Assembly: GCF_022829285.1 (NCBI RefSeq)
Contig: NZ_JAKSYI010000118.1
Location: 1 to 64,000, forward strand
Length of the DNA stretch: 64,000 bases
Direction of reading: 5' to 3'
Source of the DNA: Methylobacterium sp. J-078
GTDB lineage: Bacteria > Pseudomonadota > Alphaproteobacteria > Rhizobiales > Beijerinckiaceae
The translations under genes were made by a program, and so were the position numbers. Shown here piece after piece: positions 56,676 through 64,000 of this stretch; position 1 is the stretch's first letter, and each line of letters starts with the position of its first letter. The notes under the pieces are model-generated. The model did no database searches. It was not told where the DNA came from and saw only the letters and a program-made list of their open reading frames with translations.

Positions 56676-58859
56676 ATGAACGCTCCCATGAAGAACCTCT
56701 CCCGCCGCGCCTTCGTGGCCGGCACGGCCGCCGCCGGCCTTAGCCTCGGCTTCCACGTGCCCTTCCCCGGGGCCGCCGCCCAGGGCGGCGCCCCCGCGCT
56801 CACGCCCGAGGTCAATGCCTGGGTGGTGATCAAGCCCGACGAGACCGTGGTGATCCGCATCGCCCGCTCCGAGATGGGCCAGGGCACACTCACGGGCCTC
56901 GCCCAGCTCGTCGCCGAGGAGCTCGGCTGCGACTGGTCGAAGGTGGTCACCGAGTACCCGACGCCGGGCCAGAACGTGGCCCGCGGCCGGGTCTGGGGCG
57001 ATTTCGGCACCGGCGGCAGCCGCGGGATCCGGGAATCCCAGGACTACGTCCGCAAGGGCGGGGCGGCCGCCCGCATCATGCTGGTCGAGGCCGCCGCCAA
57101 GGGCTGGGGCGTCGCTCCCTCCGAGTGCCGGGTCGAGAAGGGCGTAATCAGCCACGCCGGCTCCAGTCGCACCACCACCTTCGGGGCGGTGGCGATGGAG
57201 GCGGCCAAGGTCACGCCGCCCAAGGACATCGTCCTCAAGGATCCGAAGGACTGGACCATCGCGGGCAAGCCCGTGAAGCGCCTCGACACCGTCGAGAAGA
57301 CGGACGGCAGCCAGATCTACGGCATCGACCTCACCATGCCGGGCCTGCTCAACGCGGCCATCCGGGACTGCCCGGTCTTCGGCGGCACCGTGAAGAGTTT
57401 CGACGCCAAGGCTGTCATGGGCATGCCCGGCGTGAAGAAGGTCGTCGCGGTGGGCGATTCCGGCGTGGCGGTGATCGCCGACACGTTCTGGCGCGCCAAG
57501 ACCGCGGTGGAGGCCCTGCCCATCGTCTGGGACGAGGGCCCGAACGCCGGAGTCTCGAGCGAGACCATCGCGGCGACCCTGCGCGAGGGCCTCGATGCGC
57601 AGGAAGCCTATGTGGGCAACAAAGGCGGCGACGTCGCCGCCGCCCTGAAGGGCGCGGCCCGGGTGGTGGAGGCCACCTACGGGGTGCCGTTCCAGAACCA
57701 CGCCACCATGGAGCCGATGAACGCCACGGTGCGCTGGACGCCCGAGCGCTGCGAGGCCTGGGCACCGACCCAGAACGGCGAGGCGGCACTGGCCGCCGTC
57801 GCCGAGGCCGCCGGCCTCTCGGCGAACCAGTGCGACGTCTACAAGCTCCTCCTCGGCGGTGGCTTCGGCCGGCGCGGCGCCACCCACGACTGGCTGCGCC
57901 AGGCCGTCCTCATCGCGAAGGAAATGCCCGGGACCCCGATCAAGCTGATCTGGACCCGCGAGGAGGACATGACCCACGGGCGCTACCACCCGATCACCCA
58001 GTGCCGGATGCGCGCCGGGCTGGACGAGGCCGGCAACCTCACCGGGCTGCACATGCGCATCTCCGGCCAGTCGATCCTGGTCTCGGTGGCGCCGAACCGG
58101 ATGGTGGACGGCAAGGACCCGGTGGTGTTCCAGGGCCTCAACCCCGGCGGCGCGGAGGCCGCGATCGGCTACGCCATCCCGAACATCCTGGTCGATCACG
58201 CCATGCGCAACCCGCACATTCCGCCGGGGTTCTGGCGCGGCGTGAACATGAACCCGAACGCCATCTACCTCGAGTGCTTCATGGACGAGCTCGCCCATGC
58301 GGCCGGACAGGACCCGCTCGCGTTCCGCCTGAAGCTGATGGACAAGCACCCCAAGCACCGGGCGGTGCTGCAGGCGGTGGCCGACAAGGCCGGATGGGGC
58401 ACGAAGCCCGCGGACGGCGTCCACCGGGGTCTGGCCCAGATGATGGGCTTCGGCTCCTACGTGGCGGCGGTGGCGGAGGTCTCGGTCTCCGATGACGGGG
58501 CGGTCAAGGTCCACCGCATCGTCGCGGCCACCGATCCGGGCCACGCCCTCAATCCGCAGCAGATCGACGCCCAGATCGCCGGCTCCTTCGTCTACGGTCT
58601 GTCGGCGGCGCTCTACCAGGAATGCACGGTCAAGGACGGCCGCATCGAGCAGACGAACTTCGACACCTACCCGGTGATGCGTCTGGCTGAGATGCCGGTG
58701 GTCGAGACCATCGTGATGCCGTCGGGCGGGTTCTGGGGCGGGGTCGGCGAGCCCACCATCGCGGTGGCGGCCCCCGCCGTGCTGAACGCCATCTACGCCG
58801 CCACCGGCAAGCGCGTGCGCCAGATGCCGGTGAAGAACACGGACTTGCGCCGCGCGTGA
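56676..58859 (+). CDS. molybdopterin-binding subunit of molybdenum hydroxylase (IorB type), Tat-exported
   Basis: A 727-residue large subunit. A twin-arginine signal (NLSRRAFVAGTAAAGLSLGF) sends it, with its small partner, to the periplasm. Mo-cofactor motifs are SEMGQGTLTGLAQLVAEELG, GGGFGRRGATHDW and the catalytic-glutamate loop GGVGEPTIAVAAPAV near the end. Its substrate could be an aldehyde or an N-heterocycle. Its stop overlaps the cytochrome gene by four bases, and c-type cytochromes are its likely electron acceptor. Confidence 0.94.
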   Translation: MNAPMKNLSRRAFVAGTAAAGLSLGFHVPFPGAAAQGGAPALTPEVNAWVVIKPDETVVIRIARSEMGQGTLTGLAQLVAEELGCDWSKVVTEYPTPGQNVARGRVWGDFGTGGSRGIRESQDYVRKGGAAARIMLVEAAAKGWGVAPSECRVEKGVISHAGSSRTTTFGAVAMEAAKVTPPKDIVLKDPKDWTIAGKPVKRLDTVEKTDGSQIYGIDLTMPGLLNAAIRDCPVFGGTVKSFDAKAVMGMPGVKKVVAVGDSGVAVIADTFWRAKTAVEALPIVWDEGPNAGVSSETIAATLREGLDAQEAYVGNKGGDVAAALKGAARVVEATYGVPFQNHATMEPMNATVRWTPERCEAWAPTQNGEAALAAVAEAAGLSANQCDVYKLLLGGGFGRRGATHDWLRQAVLIAKEMPGTPIKLIWTREEDMTHGRYHPITQCRMRAGLDEAGNLTGLHMRISGQSILVSVAPNRMVDGKDPVVFQGLNPGGAEAAIGYAIPNILVDHAMRNPHIPPGFWRGVNMNPNAIYLECFMDELAHAAGQDPLAFRLKLMDKHPKHRAVLQAVADKAGWGTKPADGVHRGLAQMMGFGSYVAAVAEVSVSDDGAVKVHRIVAATDPGHALNPQQIDAQIAGSFVYGLSAALYQECTVKDGRIEQTNFDTYPVMRLAEMPVVETIVMPSGGFWGGVGEPTIAVAAPAVLNAIYAATGKRVRQMPVKNTDLRRA

Positions 58860-59143
58860 GGCGCTGGGGCATGGTCGCGGCCTGGCTGCTCGCCGGGCCG
58901 GTGGGGATGGCGCTCGCGGCGGAGCGCCCGCCGCCGGGGGCTTCCTCCTGCGCCGGGTGCCACGCCGAGGGGGCCGCCATGGGGGCGATCGACGGGCGCC
59001 CGGAGACGGAGATCGTGGAGGCCCTGGCTGCCTACCGGTCGGGGGAGCGGCCCGCGAGCGTGATGAGCCGCATCGCCAAGGGCTTTTCGGACGAGGAATC
59101 CCGGGCGATCGCCGCCTACCTGTCGCGGCGGGGACAGCCATGA
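58856..59143 (+). CDS. fccA: small class I c-type cytochrome (FccA-like)
   Basis: A 95-residue monoheme cytochrome with an N-terminal signal (LLAGPVGMALA), the heme motif CAGCH near residue 33 and a C-terminal Met in VMSRIAKGFSDEE as probable sixth ligand. It starts at a GTG overlapping the Mo-subunit stop and overlaps the flavoprotein gene by four bases. Position before the FccB-type flavoprotein identifies it as the likely cytochrome subunit; it may also accept electrons from the Mo enzyme. Confidence 0.88.
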   Translation: MRRWGMVAAWLLAGPVGMALAAERPPPGASSCAGCHAEGAAMGAIDGRPETEIVEALAAYRSGERPASVMSRIAKGFSDEESRAIAAYLSRRGQP

Positions 59144-60390
59144 CGACGACGCGCCGCGCGCTTCTCGCCACCGGGGCGGCTCTTGCCCTCGCGCGGCCCG
59201 CCCTCGCGCAGGCCGCCGCCAAGGTCGTGGTGATCGGCGGCGGCTTCGGGGGGGCCACCGCCGCGCGCGCGCTCCACCGGGGCGGCCTCGACGTGACGCT
59301 GGTCGAGGTGAACCCGACCTACGTTTCCTGCCCGTTCAGCAACGAGGTCATCGCCGGCCTGCAGCCCATGGCGGCCCAGCGCTTCGGCTACGAGGGCCTC
59401 GCCCGCGCCGGCATCCGGGTGGTGCACGCCGCCGCCACCGGGATCGACGCGCCCGCCCGCCGGGTCACGCTCGCGGATGGCGCCACGCTCGCCTATGACC
59501 GTCTCGTGCTCTCGCCCGGGATCGACCTGCGCTTCGACGCCATTCCGGGCTACGACGCGGCCGCCGCCGAGCGCATGCCCCATGCCTGGAAGGCGGGCGA
59601 GCAGACGCTGCTGCTGGCCCGGCAACTCGCGGCGATGCCGGAGGGCGGCACCGTGGTGTTGTCGGTGCCGGGCAATCCCTATCGCTGTCCGCCCGGCCCC
59701 TACGAGCGGGCGAGCCTGATCGCCCACGTGCTCAAGACCACCAAGCCCCGCGCCAAGCTGATCCTCCTCGACGCCAAGGACACATTCTCGAAGCAGCGCC
59801 TGTTCCAGTCGGCCTGGAAAACGCTCTACCCGACCCAGCTCGAATACGTGCCCCTGGCCGAGGGCGGTCAGGTCAGCGCCGTCGAGCCGGACGCCATGAT
59901 CGTCCGCACCGACTTCTCGGAGTACAAGGCGGATGTCGCCTGCATCATCCCGCCCCAGCGTGCGGGCCGGATCGCTGCGATCGCCGGGGTGGCCGACCGC
60001 AGCGGCTGGTGCCCGATCGACCCCGTCACCTTCGAATCCCGGCTTGTGCCCGGCATCCACGTCATCGGGGACGCGGCCATCGCCGGGGCCATGCCGAAAT
60101 CCGCCTTCTCGGCCAACGCCCAGGCCAAGGTCTGCGCCGACGCGGTGATCGACCTTCTAGGCGGGCGCGCCCCCGAGTCCCCGAAGCTGATCAACACCTG
60201 CTACAGCCTGGTGGCACCCGGCTACGGCATCTCGATCGCCGGCGTCTACCACCCGGCCGGCGGCGTCCTCGCGGATGTCGAGGGCGCCGGCGGGATCAGC
60301 CCGGTCGATGCGCCGATGAGCCTGCGCGAGCAGGAGGCACTCTATGCCGCCGACTGGTACCGCACCATCACCCGCCAGGTCTTCGGGTGA
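59140..60390 (+). CDS. fccB: flavocytochrome c sulfide dehydrogenase flavoprotein (FccB/SoxF)
   Basis: A 416-residue FAD enzyme oxidising sulfide or a SoxYZ-bound persulfide. A Tat signal (TRRALLATGAALAL) is followed by FAD motif VVVIGGGFGGATAARAL. Three family cysteines are present: the FAD-attaching Cys in YVSCPFSNEV, and the redox pair in RCPPGPYERAS and INTCYSLV. The C-terminal FCSD dimerisation region ends the protein. Start ATG at 59140 overlaps the cytochrome stop by four bases. Confidence 0.95.
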   Translation: MTTTRRALLATGAALALARPALAQAAAKVVVIGGGFGGATAARALHRGGLDVTLVEVNPTYVSCPFSNEVIAGLQPMAAQRFGYEGLARAGIRVVHAAATGIDAPARRVTLADGATLAYDRLVLSPGIDLRFDAIPGYDAAAAERMPHAWKAGEQTLLLARQLAAMPEGGTVVLSVPGNPYRCPPGPYERASLIAHVLKTTKPRAKLILLDAKDTFSKQRLFQSAWKTLYPTQLEYVPLAEGGQVSAVEPDAMIVRTDFSEYKADVACIIPPQRAGRIAAIAGVADRSGWCPIDPVTFESRLVPGIHVIGDAAIAGAMPKSAFSANAQAKVCADAVIDLLGGRAPESPKLINTCYSLVAPGYGISIAGVYHPAGGVLADVEGAGGISPVDAPMSLREQEALYAADWYRTITRQVFG

Positions 60391-60881
60391 GGCGGAGGCT
60401 TCGCTGGGTCTGGATCGGCTGCGCGATCCTGGCTGGGCGGGTGGAGGCCGGGGAGGCGGCCGAGCCGGGCGCGGAGCGCCTGCGGCCCGTCGCCATCGTC
60501 GATGGGGCGATTCCCGCGAGCCTGACCGGGGTGCCGGGCGACCCCGCGCGGGGCCGGGCCCTGGTCGTCGACCGCACGAAGGGGCTCTGCCTGCTCTGCC
60601 ATGCCGGGCCGTTCCCCGAGGAGCGCTTCACCGGCAATCTCGGCCCCGCCCTCGACGGAGTCGGCGACCGGCTCGCACCGAGCGCGCTGCGCCTGCGCCT
60701 CGTCGACGGCCGGGTCTTGAACCCGGACACCATCATGCCCTCCTATTACAGCCTCGCGGGCACCACGCGGGTGGGCGCGGCCTGGCGCGGCCGGCCGGTG
60801 CTGGAGCCCCAGGAGATCGAGGACATCGTCGCCTTCCTCGCAAGCTTGCGCGACACACCTTCGGAGAGGCCGGCCCCGTGA
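60387..60881 (+). CDS. soxX: sulfur oxidation c-type cytochrome SoxX
   Basis: A 164-residue monoheme cytochrome, partner of SoxA in attaching sulfur to SoxYZ. The signal peptide is short (VWIGCAILAGRVEA). The heme motif is CLLCH in KGLCLLCHAGPFPEE, and the distal Met in NPDTIMPSYYSL is conserved in SoxX. GTG start at 60387 overlaps the fccB stop by four bases. Confidence 0.95.
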   Translation: MRRRLRWVWIGCAILAGRVEAGEAAEPGAERLRPVAIVDGAIPASLTGVPGDPARGRALVVDRTKGLCLLCHAGPFPEERFTGNLGPALDGVGDRLAPSALRLRLVDGRVLNPDTIMPSYYSLAGTTRVGAAWRGRPVLEPQEIEDIVAFLASLRDTPSERPAP

Positions 60882-61354
60882 GCCCGCAGACCCATCAGCG
60901 TCCGAGCCGACGCGGCCTCCTCGCCCTCGGGCCCGGCCTCGCCGCGACCGTCGCCCTGCGGCCGGTGGCGGCCGGGGCCGCGATCCGCACGGAGAGCACG
61001 GCCGAGGCCATCCGGCGTTTCGCCGGTGCGGCCGAGATCCAGCCGGGGCGCATCCGCCTCGACCTGCCGCCCCTGGTCGAGAACGGCAACGCGGTCACGA
61101 TCACCGTGACGGTGGACAGCCCGATGACCCCGGAGGACCACGTCCGCCGCATCGCGGTGTTCAACGACAAGAACCCGCAGCCCAACGTGATCACGGTGTC
61201 CCTGGGGCCGGCGAGCGGCCGCGCCGCGATCACGACCCGCATCCGGCTGGCGGACACGCAGCGCATCACCGCCATCGCCGAGACCAGCGACGGGCGCTAC
61301 TGGTCGACCACGGCCGACGCCATCGTCACCCTCGCCGCCTGCCTCGAGGGCTGA
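60878..61354 (+). CDS. soxY: sulfur carrier protein SoxY with variant C-terminus
   Basis: A 158-residue SoxY with a Tat signal (SRRGLLALGPGLAATVAL). The Ig-like domain includes PLVENGNAVTITVTVDSPMTPEDHVR and FNDKNPQPNVITVSLGPASGRA. The substrate-carrying cysteine is present, but the C-terminus reads TLAACLEG rather than the usual Gly-Gly-Cys-Gly-Gly swinging arm. GTG start at 60878 overlaps soxX by four bases; soxZ follows after six bases. Confidence 0.94.
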   Translation: MSPQTHQRPSRRGLLALGPGLAATVALRPVAAGAAIRTESTAEAIRRFAGAAEIQPGRIRLDLPPLVENGNAVTITVTVDSPMTPEDHVRRIAVFNDKNPQPNVITVSLGPASGRAAITTRIRLADTQRITAIAETSDGRYWSTTADAIVTLAACLEG

Positions 61355-61360
61355 GCCGCC

Positions 61361-61681
61361 ATGGCCCGCACCCTGATCAACGTCCCGAAGACCGCCGGGG
61401 CCGGCGAGATCGTCACGATCAAGACCCTGATCTCGCACCCGATGGAGACCGGCTTCCGGCCCGGCGCCGACGGGCGCATCCGCCCGCGCGACATCATCAC
61501 GGCGTTCACCTGCCTCTACGACGGCGAGACGGTGTTCCGGGCCGAGCTGTTTCCGGCGACCGCCGCCAACCCCTACCTGACCTTCACCCTGCGGGCGACG
61601 CGGACGGGCCCGCTCACCTTCACCTGGCGCGGCGACAACGGTTTCACGCAGACCGAGACCGCCACCCTGACGGTGACGTGA
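61361..61681 (+). CDS. soxZ: SoxYZ complex subunit SoxZ
   Basis: A 106-residue partner of SoxY. RTLINVPKTAGAGEIVTIKTLISHPMETG and FTFTWRGDNGFTQTET are SoxZ signatures. There is no signal peptide; it would be co-exported with SoxY through the Tat system. ATG at 61361. Its stop overlaps the soxA GTG start by four bases. Confidence 0.96.
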   Translation: MARTLINVPKTAGAGEIVTIKTLISHPMETGFRPGADGRIRPRDIITAFTCLYDGETVFRAELFPATAANPYLTFTLRATRTGPLTFTWRGDNGFTQTETATLTVT

Positions 61682-62466
61682 GCCGGTCCGCGCTTCTCGT
61701 GCTCGCGGCTCTGACGGCCGCGGATTGCGCGGCGGGGCCGGCGCGGGCGGCTGAGATCCCGCCGGCCGAGCGGCGCTCGGGCTTCGACACCATGAGCCCG
61801 GACATCCAGGCCATGCAGCGCGACGGGATGTCGAATCCGGGCCTGCTCTGGCTCGAGGACGGCGCCGATCTCTGGACGAAGGCGCCGGCCCCGGACCGAC
61901 CCGCTTGCGCCGGCTGCCACGGCGAGGCCGGCACCGCGATGCGGGGCGTCGCCACCCGCTACCCGGCCTGGGACGCCGAGAGCGCGGCCCCGATCGACCT
62001 CCAGGGTCGGGTCAACGCCTGCCGGAGGCGTCACCAGGGCGCCGAGCCCTACCCCTACGAGAGCCGTGAACTCCTCGGGCTCACCGCCTACGTGGCCGCC
62101 CAGTCCGCTGGCCTGCCGATCACGGTGCCGGACGATTCGCGCCTCGGCCCCGCCCGGGCGGCCGGCCGGGCGCTGTTCACGCAGCGCATGGGGCAGCTCG
62201 GCCTGTCCTGCGCCGCCTGCCACGACGATCATCCCGGGCGCCGCCTCGGCGCCGCCCTGATCCCGCAGGGCCACCCCACCGGCTACCCGCTCTATCGCCT
62301 GGAATGGCAGGGCGTGGGCTCGGTGCAGCGGCGCCTGCGCAACTGCATGACGGGGATGCGGGCCGACCCGTTCGGGTACGGTGCGTCGGAATTCGTCGCC
62401 CTGGAGCGCTACCTGATGGACCGTGCGGCGCCCCTTCCCGTCGAGACGCCGGCCGTCCGGCCCTGA
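61678..62466 (+). CDS. soxA: sulfur oxidation c-type cytochrome SoxA (two CxxCH motifs)
   Basis: A 262-residue cytochrome that with SoxX forms the thiosulfate-SoxY ligating enzyme. CAGCH near 80 and CAACH near 180 make it a di-heme type. The C-terminal RRLRNCMTGMRADPF contains the catalytic cysteine that becomes the heme-ligating persulfide. Start GTG at 61678 overlaps soxZ. It is the last sox gene; the next gene encodes a D-amino acid dehydrogenase and no soxB follows. Confidence 0.95.
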   Translation: MSRSALLVLAALTAADCAAGPARAAEIPPAERRSGFDTMSPDIQAMQRDGMSNPGLLWLEDGADLWTKAPAPDRPACAGCHGEAGTAMRGVATRYPAWDAESAAPIDLQGRVNACRRRHQGAEPYPYESRELLGLTAYVAAQSAGLPITVPDDSRLGPARAAGRALFTQRMGQLGLSCAACHDDHPGRRLGAALIPQGHPTGYPLYRLEWQGVGSVQRRLRNCMTGMRADPFGYGASEFVALERYLMDRAAPLPVETPAVRP

Positions 62467-62603
62467 AGCCCCTGGGTCGGCTTGCGCCGGACGCAGCCCG
62501 GCCATGCGGCCCGGTTTGTGCAGTGCGGCAGAGCTTGGCGCCCGGCCCTGCTACAAGCCTGGGGATTCGTGCTCCCTCGGCGGCCCGACGGAAGGATTCT
62601 CGC

Positions 62604-63860
62604 ATGCACGTGCTGGTTCTCGGCAGCGGCGTCGTCGGCGTCACCACGGCCTACTACCTCGCCAGGGGCGGCCATCAGGTCACCGTGCTCGACCGTCAGC
62701 CGGCCGCCGGGATGGAGACCAGCTTTGCCAATGCGGGCCAGGTCTCGCCCGGCTACTCGGCCCCCTGGGCGGCACCCGGCATCCCCATCAAGGCGATGAA
62801 GTGGCTGCTGATGCGCCATCGCCCCCTGGTGCTGCTGCCGCAATTCGAGCCGCGCTTCTATGGCTGGCTCGCCCACATGCTCGCCAACTGCACGCACGAG
62901 GCCTACCGGCGGAACAAGGGCCGCATGGTCCGCCTCGCCGAGTACAGCCGCGACGTCCTGGGCGCCCTGCGCGCCGAGACCGGGATCGCCTACGATCACC
63001 GCGAGAAGGGCACCCTGCAGCTCTTCCGGACGCGCAAACAGCTCGACCAGGTCGGCACCGACACCGCGATCCTCGACGCCTACGGGGTCGCCTACGCGGT
63101 GCTCGACCCCGCCGGCTGCATTGAAGCCGAGCCCGCCCTGGCCCGGGTCCGCGACCGCATCGCCGGAGGCCTGCGCCTGCCCGGCGACGAGACCGGCGAC
63201 GCCCACATGTTCACGCAAAGCCTCGCGGCCCTGTGCGAAGGCCTCGGCGTCACCTTCCGCTACGGCGTCTCGGTGGCGAGCCTGCGCCACGAACACGGGC
63301 GCGTCGCCGGGGTCGTCACGGAGGGCGGGGAAGTCGTCGGCGCGGATGCCTACGTCGCCGCTTTGGGCAGCTACACGCCGGCCCTGCTACGCCCGCTCGG
63401 CCTGCGGCTGCCGGTCTATCCGGTGAAGGGCTACTCGCTGACGCTGCCGATCGACGATCCCGAGGCGGCCCCGGTCTCGACGGTGATGGACGAGACCTTC
63501 AAGGTCGGCATCACCCGCCTCGGAGACCGCATCCGGGCCGGGGGGACCGCCGAACTCGCCGGCTTCAGTCAGGTGCTGCGCGGACCGCGCCGCGCGGCGC
63601 TCGAACGCTCCGTCGGGGATCTCTTCCCCGGGGGCGGCGATCTCAGGAAGGCCCGCTTCTGGACGGGTTTGCGCCCGATGACGCCGGACGGCACGCCCAT
63701 CGTCGGAGCGACCCCCTATCCGAATCTCTACACCAACACCGGCCACGGCACCCTCGGCTGGACCATGGCCTGCGGCTCGGGACGCATGCTCGCGGACCTC
63801 ATCTCCGGACATCCGCCCGCCATCGCCGCGGAGGACTTCGCGATGACGCGGTATGCGTGA
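62604..63860 (+). CDS. dadA: D-amino acid dehydrogenase
   Basis: A 418-residue FAD enzyme (DadA) that deaminates D-amino acids, passing electrons to quinone. The FAD motif MHVLVLGSGVVGVTTAYYLARGG is at the N-terminus, with SFANAGQVSPGYSAPWAAPG and the C-terminal GLRPMTPDGTPIVGATPYPNLYTNTGHG both typical of DadA. The ATG at 62604 follows AAGGA. It lies 137 bp after soxA and may be a separate unit. No alanine racemase gene is seen. Confidence 0.95.
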   Translation: MHVLVLGSGVVGVTTAYYLARGGHQVTVLDRQPAAGMETSFANAGQVSPGYSAPWAAPGIPIKAMKWLLMRHRPLVLLPQFEPRFYGWLAHMLANCTHEAYRRNKGRMVRLAEYSRDVLGALRAETGIAYDHREKGTLQLFRTRKQLDQVGTDTAILDAYGVAYAVLDPAGCIEAEPALARVRDRIAGGLRLPGDETGDAHMFTQSLAALCEGLGVTFRYGVSVASLRHEHGRVAGVVTEGGEVVGADAYVAALGSYTPALLRPLGLRLPVYPVKGYSLTLPIDDPEAAPVSTVMDETFKVGITRLGDRIRAGGTAELAGFSQVLRGPRRAALERSVGDLFPGGGDLRKARFWTGLRPMTPDGTPIVGATPYPNLYTNTGHGTLGWTMACGSGRMLADLISGHPPAIAAEDFAMTRYA

Positions 63861-63882
63861 ATTGCATCATCCCGGAGGACAG

Positions 63883-64000
63883 GTGCGTCGCCGAACCCGC
63901 CGAGGGGGACGAATCGGACTGGCACGAACCCGGGGCAAGGCGCTCGCGATCGCGATCCGGGACGATGCGTTCCTTGCCGCCGCGGGCGTCGTCGAAACGG
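63883..64000 (+). CDS. possible gene start, truncated by window edge
   Basis: A frame with GTG at 63883, preceded by GGAGGAC, stays open to the end of the window (39 codons, Arg-rich N-terminus). No domain can be recognised in the visible part. It could equally be noncoding, or a gene could start later (ATG at 63965 in another frame). Confidence 0.25.
   Translation, partial: MRRRTRRGGRIGLARTRGKALAIAIRDDAFLAAAGVVET

Overview
The window is high-GC alphaproteobacterial chromosome, most likely Methylobacterium or Methylorubrum or a close relative. The pointers are the compact TCA block mdh-sucC-sucD-sucA-sucB-lpd, a bacteriochlorophyll 8-vinyl reductase (bciA), glutathione-dependent formaldehyde oxidation genes, many LIV-type and MFS transporters, a Sox cluster, GC-rich palindromic repeats and an IS630-like transposase start at the left edge. 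This assignment comes from gene content and protein style; no rRNA marker is present.

Layout. 1-3.5 kb: an IS630-type transposase N-terminus cut by the window edge, then marC, a methyltransferase, gloB and a TetR regulator. 3.8-13 kb: the TCA operon, malate dehydrogenase through succinyl-CoA synthetase and the 2-oxoglutarate dehydrogenase complex to its E3, closed by hairpins. 13-14.1 kb: bciA. 14.1-25.8 kb: a catabolic block of methylmalonate/malonate-semialdehyde dehydrogenase and omega-aminotransferase, divergent from an XRE-cupin regulator, followed by a complete LIV-type ABC transporter, an M20 amidohydrolase (N-carbamoyl-amino acid/allantoate type) and an MlrC-family M81 protein. The set fits uptake and degradation of beta-amino or ureido acids through malonic semialdehyde.

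25.8-27.3 kb is an AT-richer insertion of about 1.5 kb, bounded by 29/33-identical terminal inverted repeats and a TA duplication. It sits exactly at the stop codons of two convergent genes. It has no recognisable transposase, but carries a proteasome/HslV-like Ntn-hydrolase gene and an odd CAU-anticodon tRNA gene. I consider this the most novel locus here.

27.3-41 kb: a hypothetical protein, a sorbosone-dehydrogenase-type beta-propeller, GntR-MFS-amidohydrolase, a family-3 solute-binding protein, an MFS carrier with a Tat-signal malate:quinone oxidoreductase, an MBL hydrolase, another MFS carrier and an MmgE/PrpD protein. 41-46.5 kb: a YceI-cytochrome b561-YceI operon with a divergent LysR gene, a YihY-family membrane protein, and xerC. 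46.5-48.7 kb: S-formylglutathione hydrolase and S-hydroxymethylglutathione dehydrogenase. 48.9-55.7 kb: a DUF938 methyltransferase, a GMC oxidoreductase translationally coupled to an HSL-type esterase, a DoxX-cupin-SMP30-VOC operon and a Crp/Fnr regulator.

56.2-62.5 kb: a tightly overlapping operon joining a two-subunit molybdenum hydroxylase, a flavocytochrome c sulfide dehydrogenase pair and SoxX, Y, Z and A, with no SoxB or SoxCD. SoxY has an altered C-terminal swinging arm. A dadA-type D-amino acid dehydrogenase closes the window.
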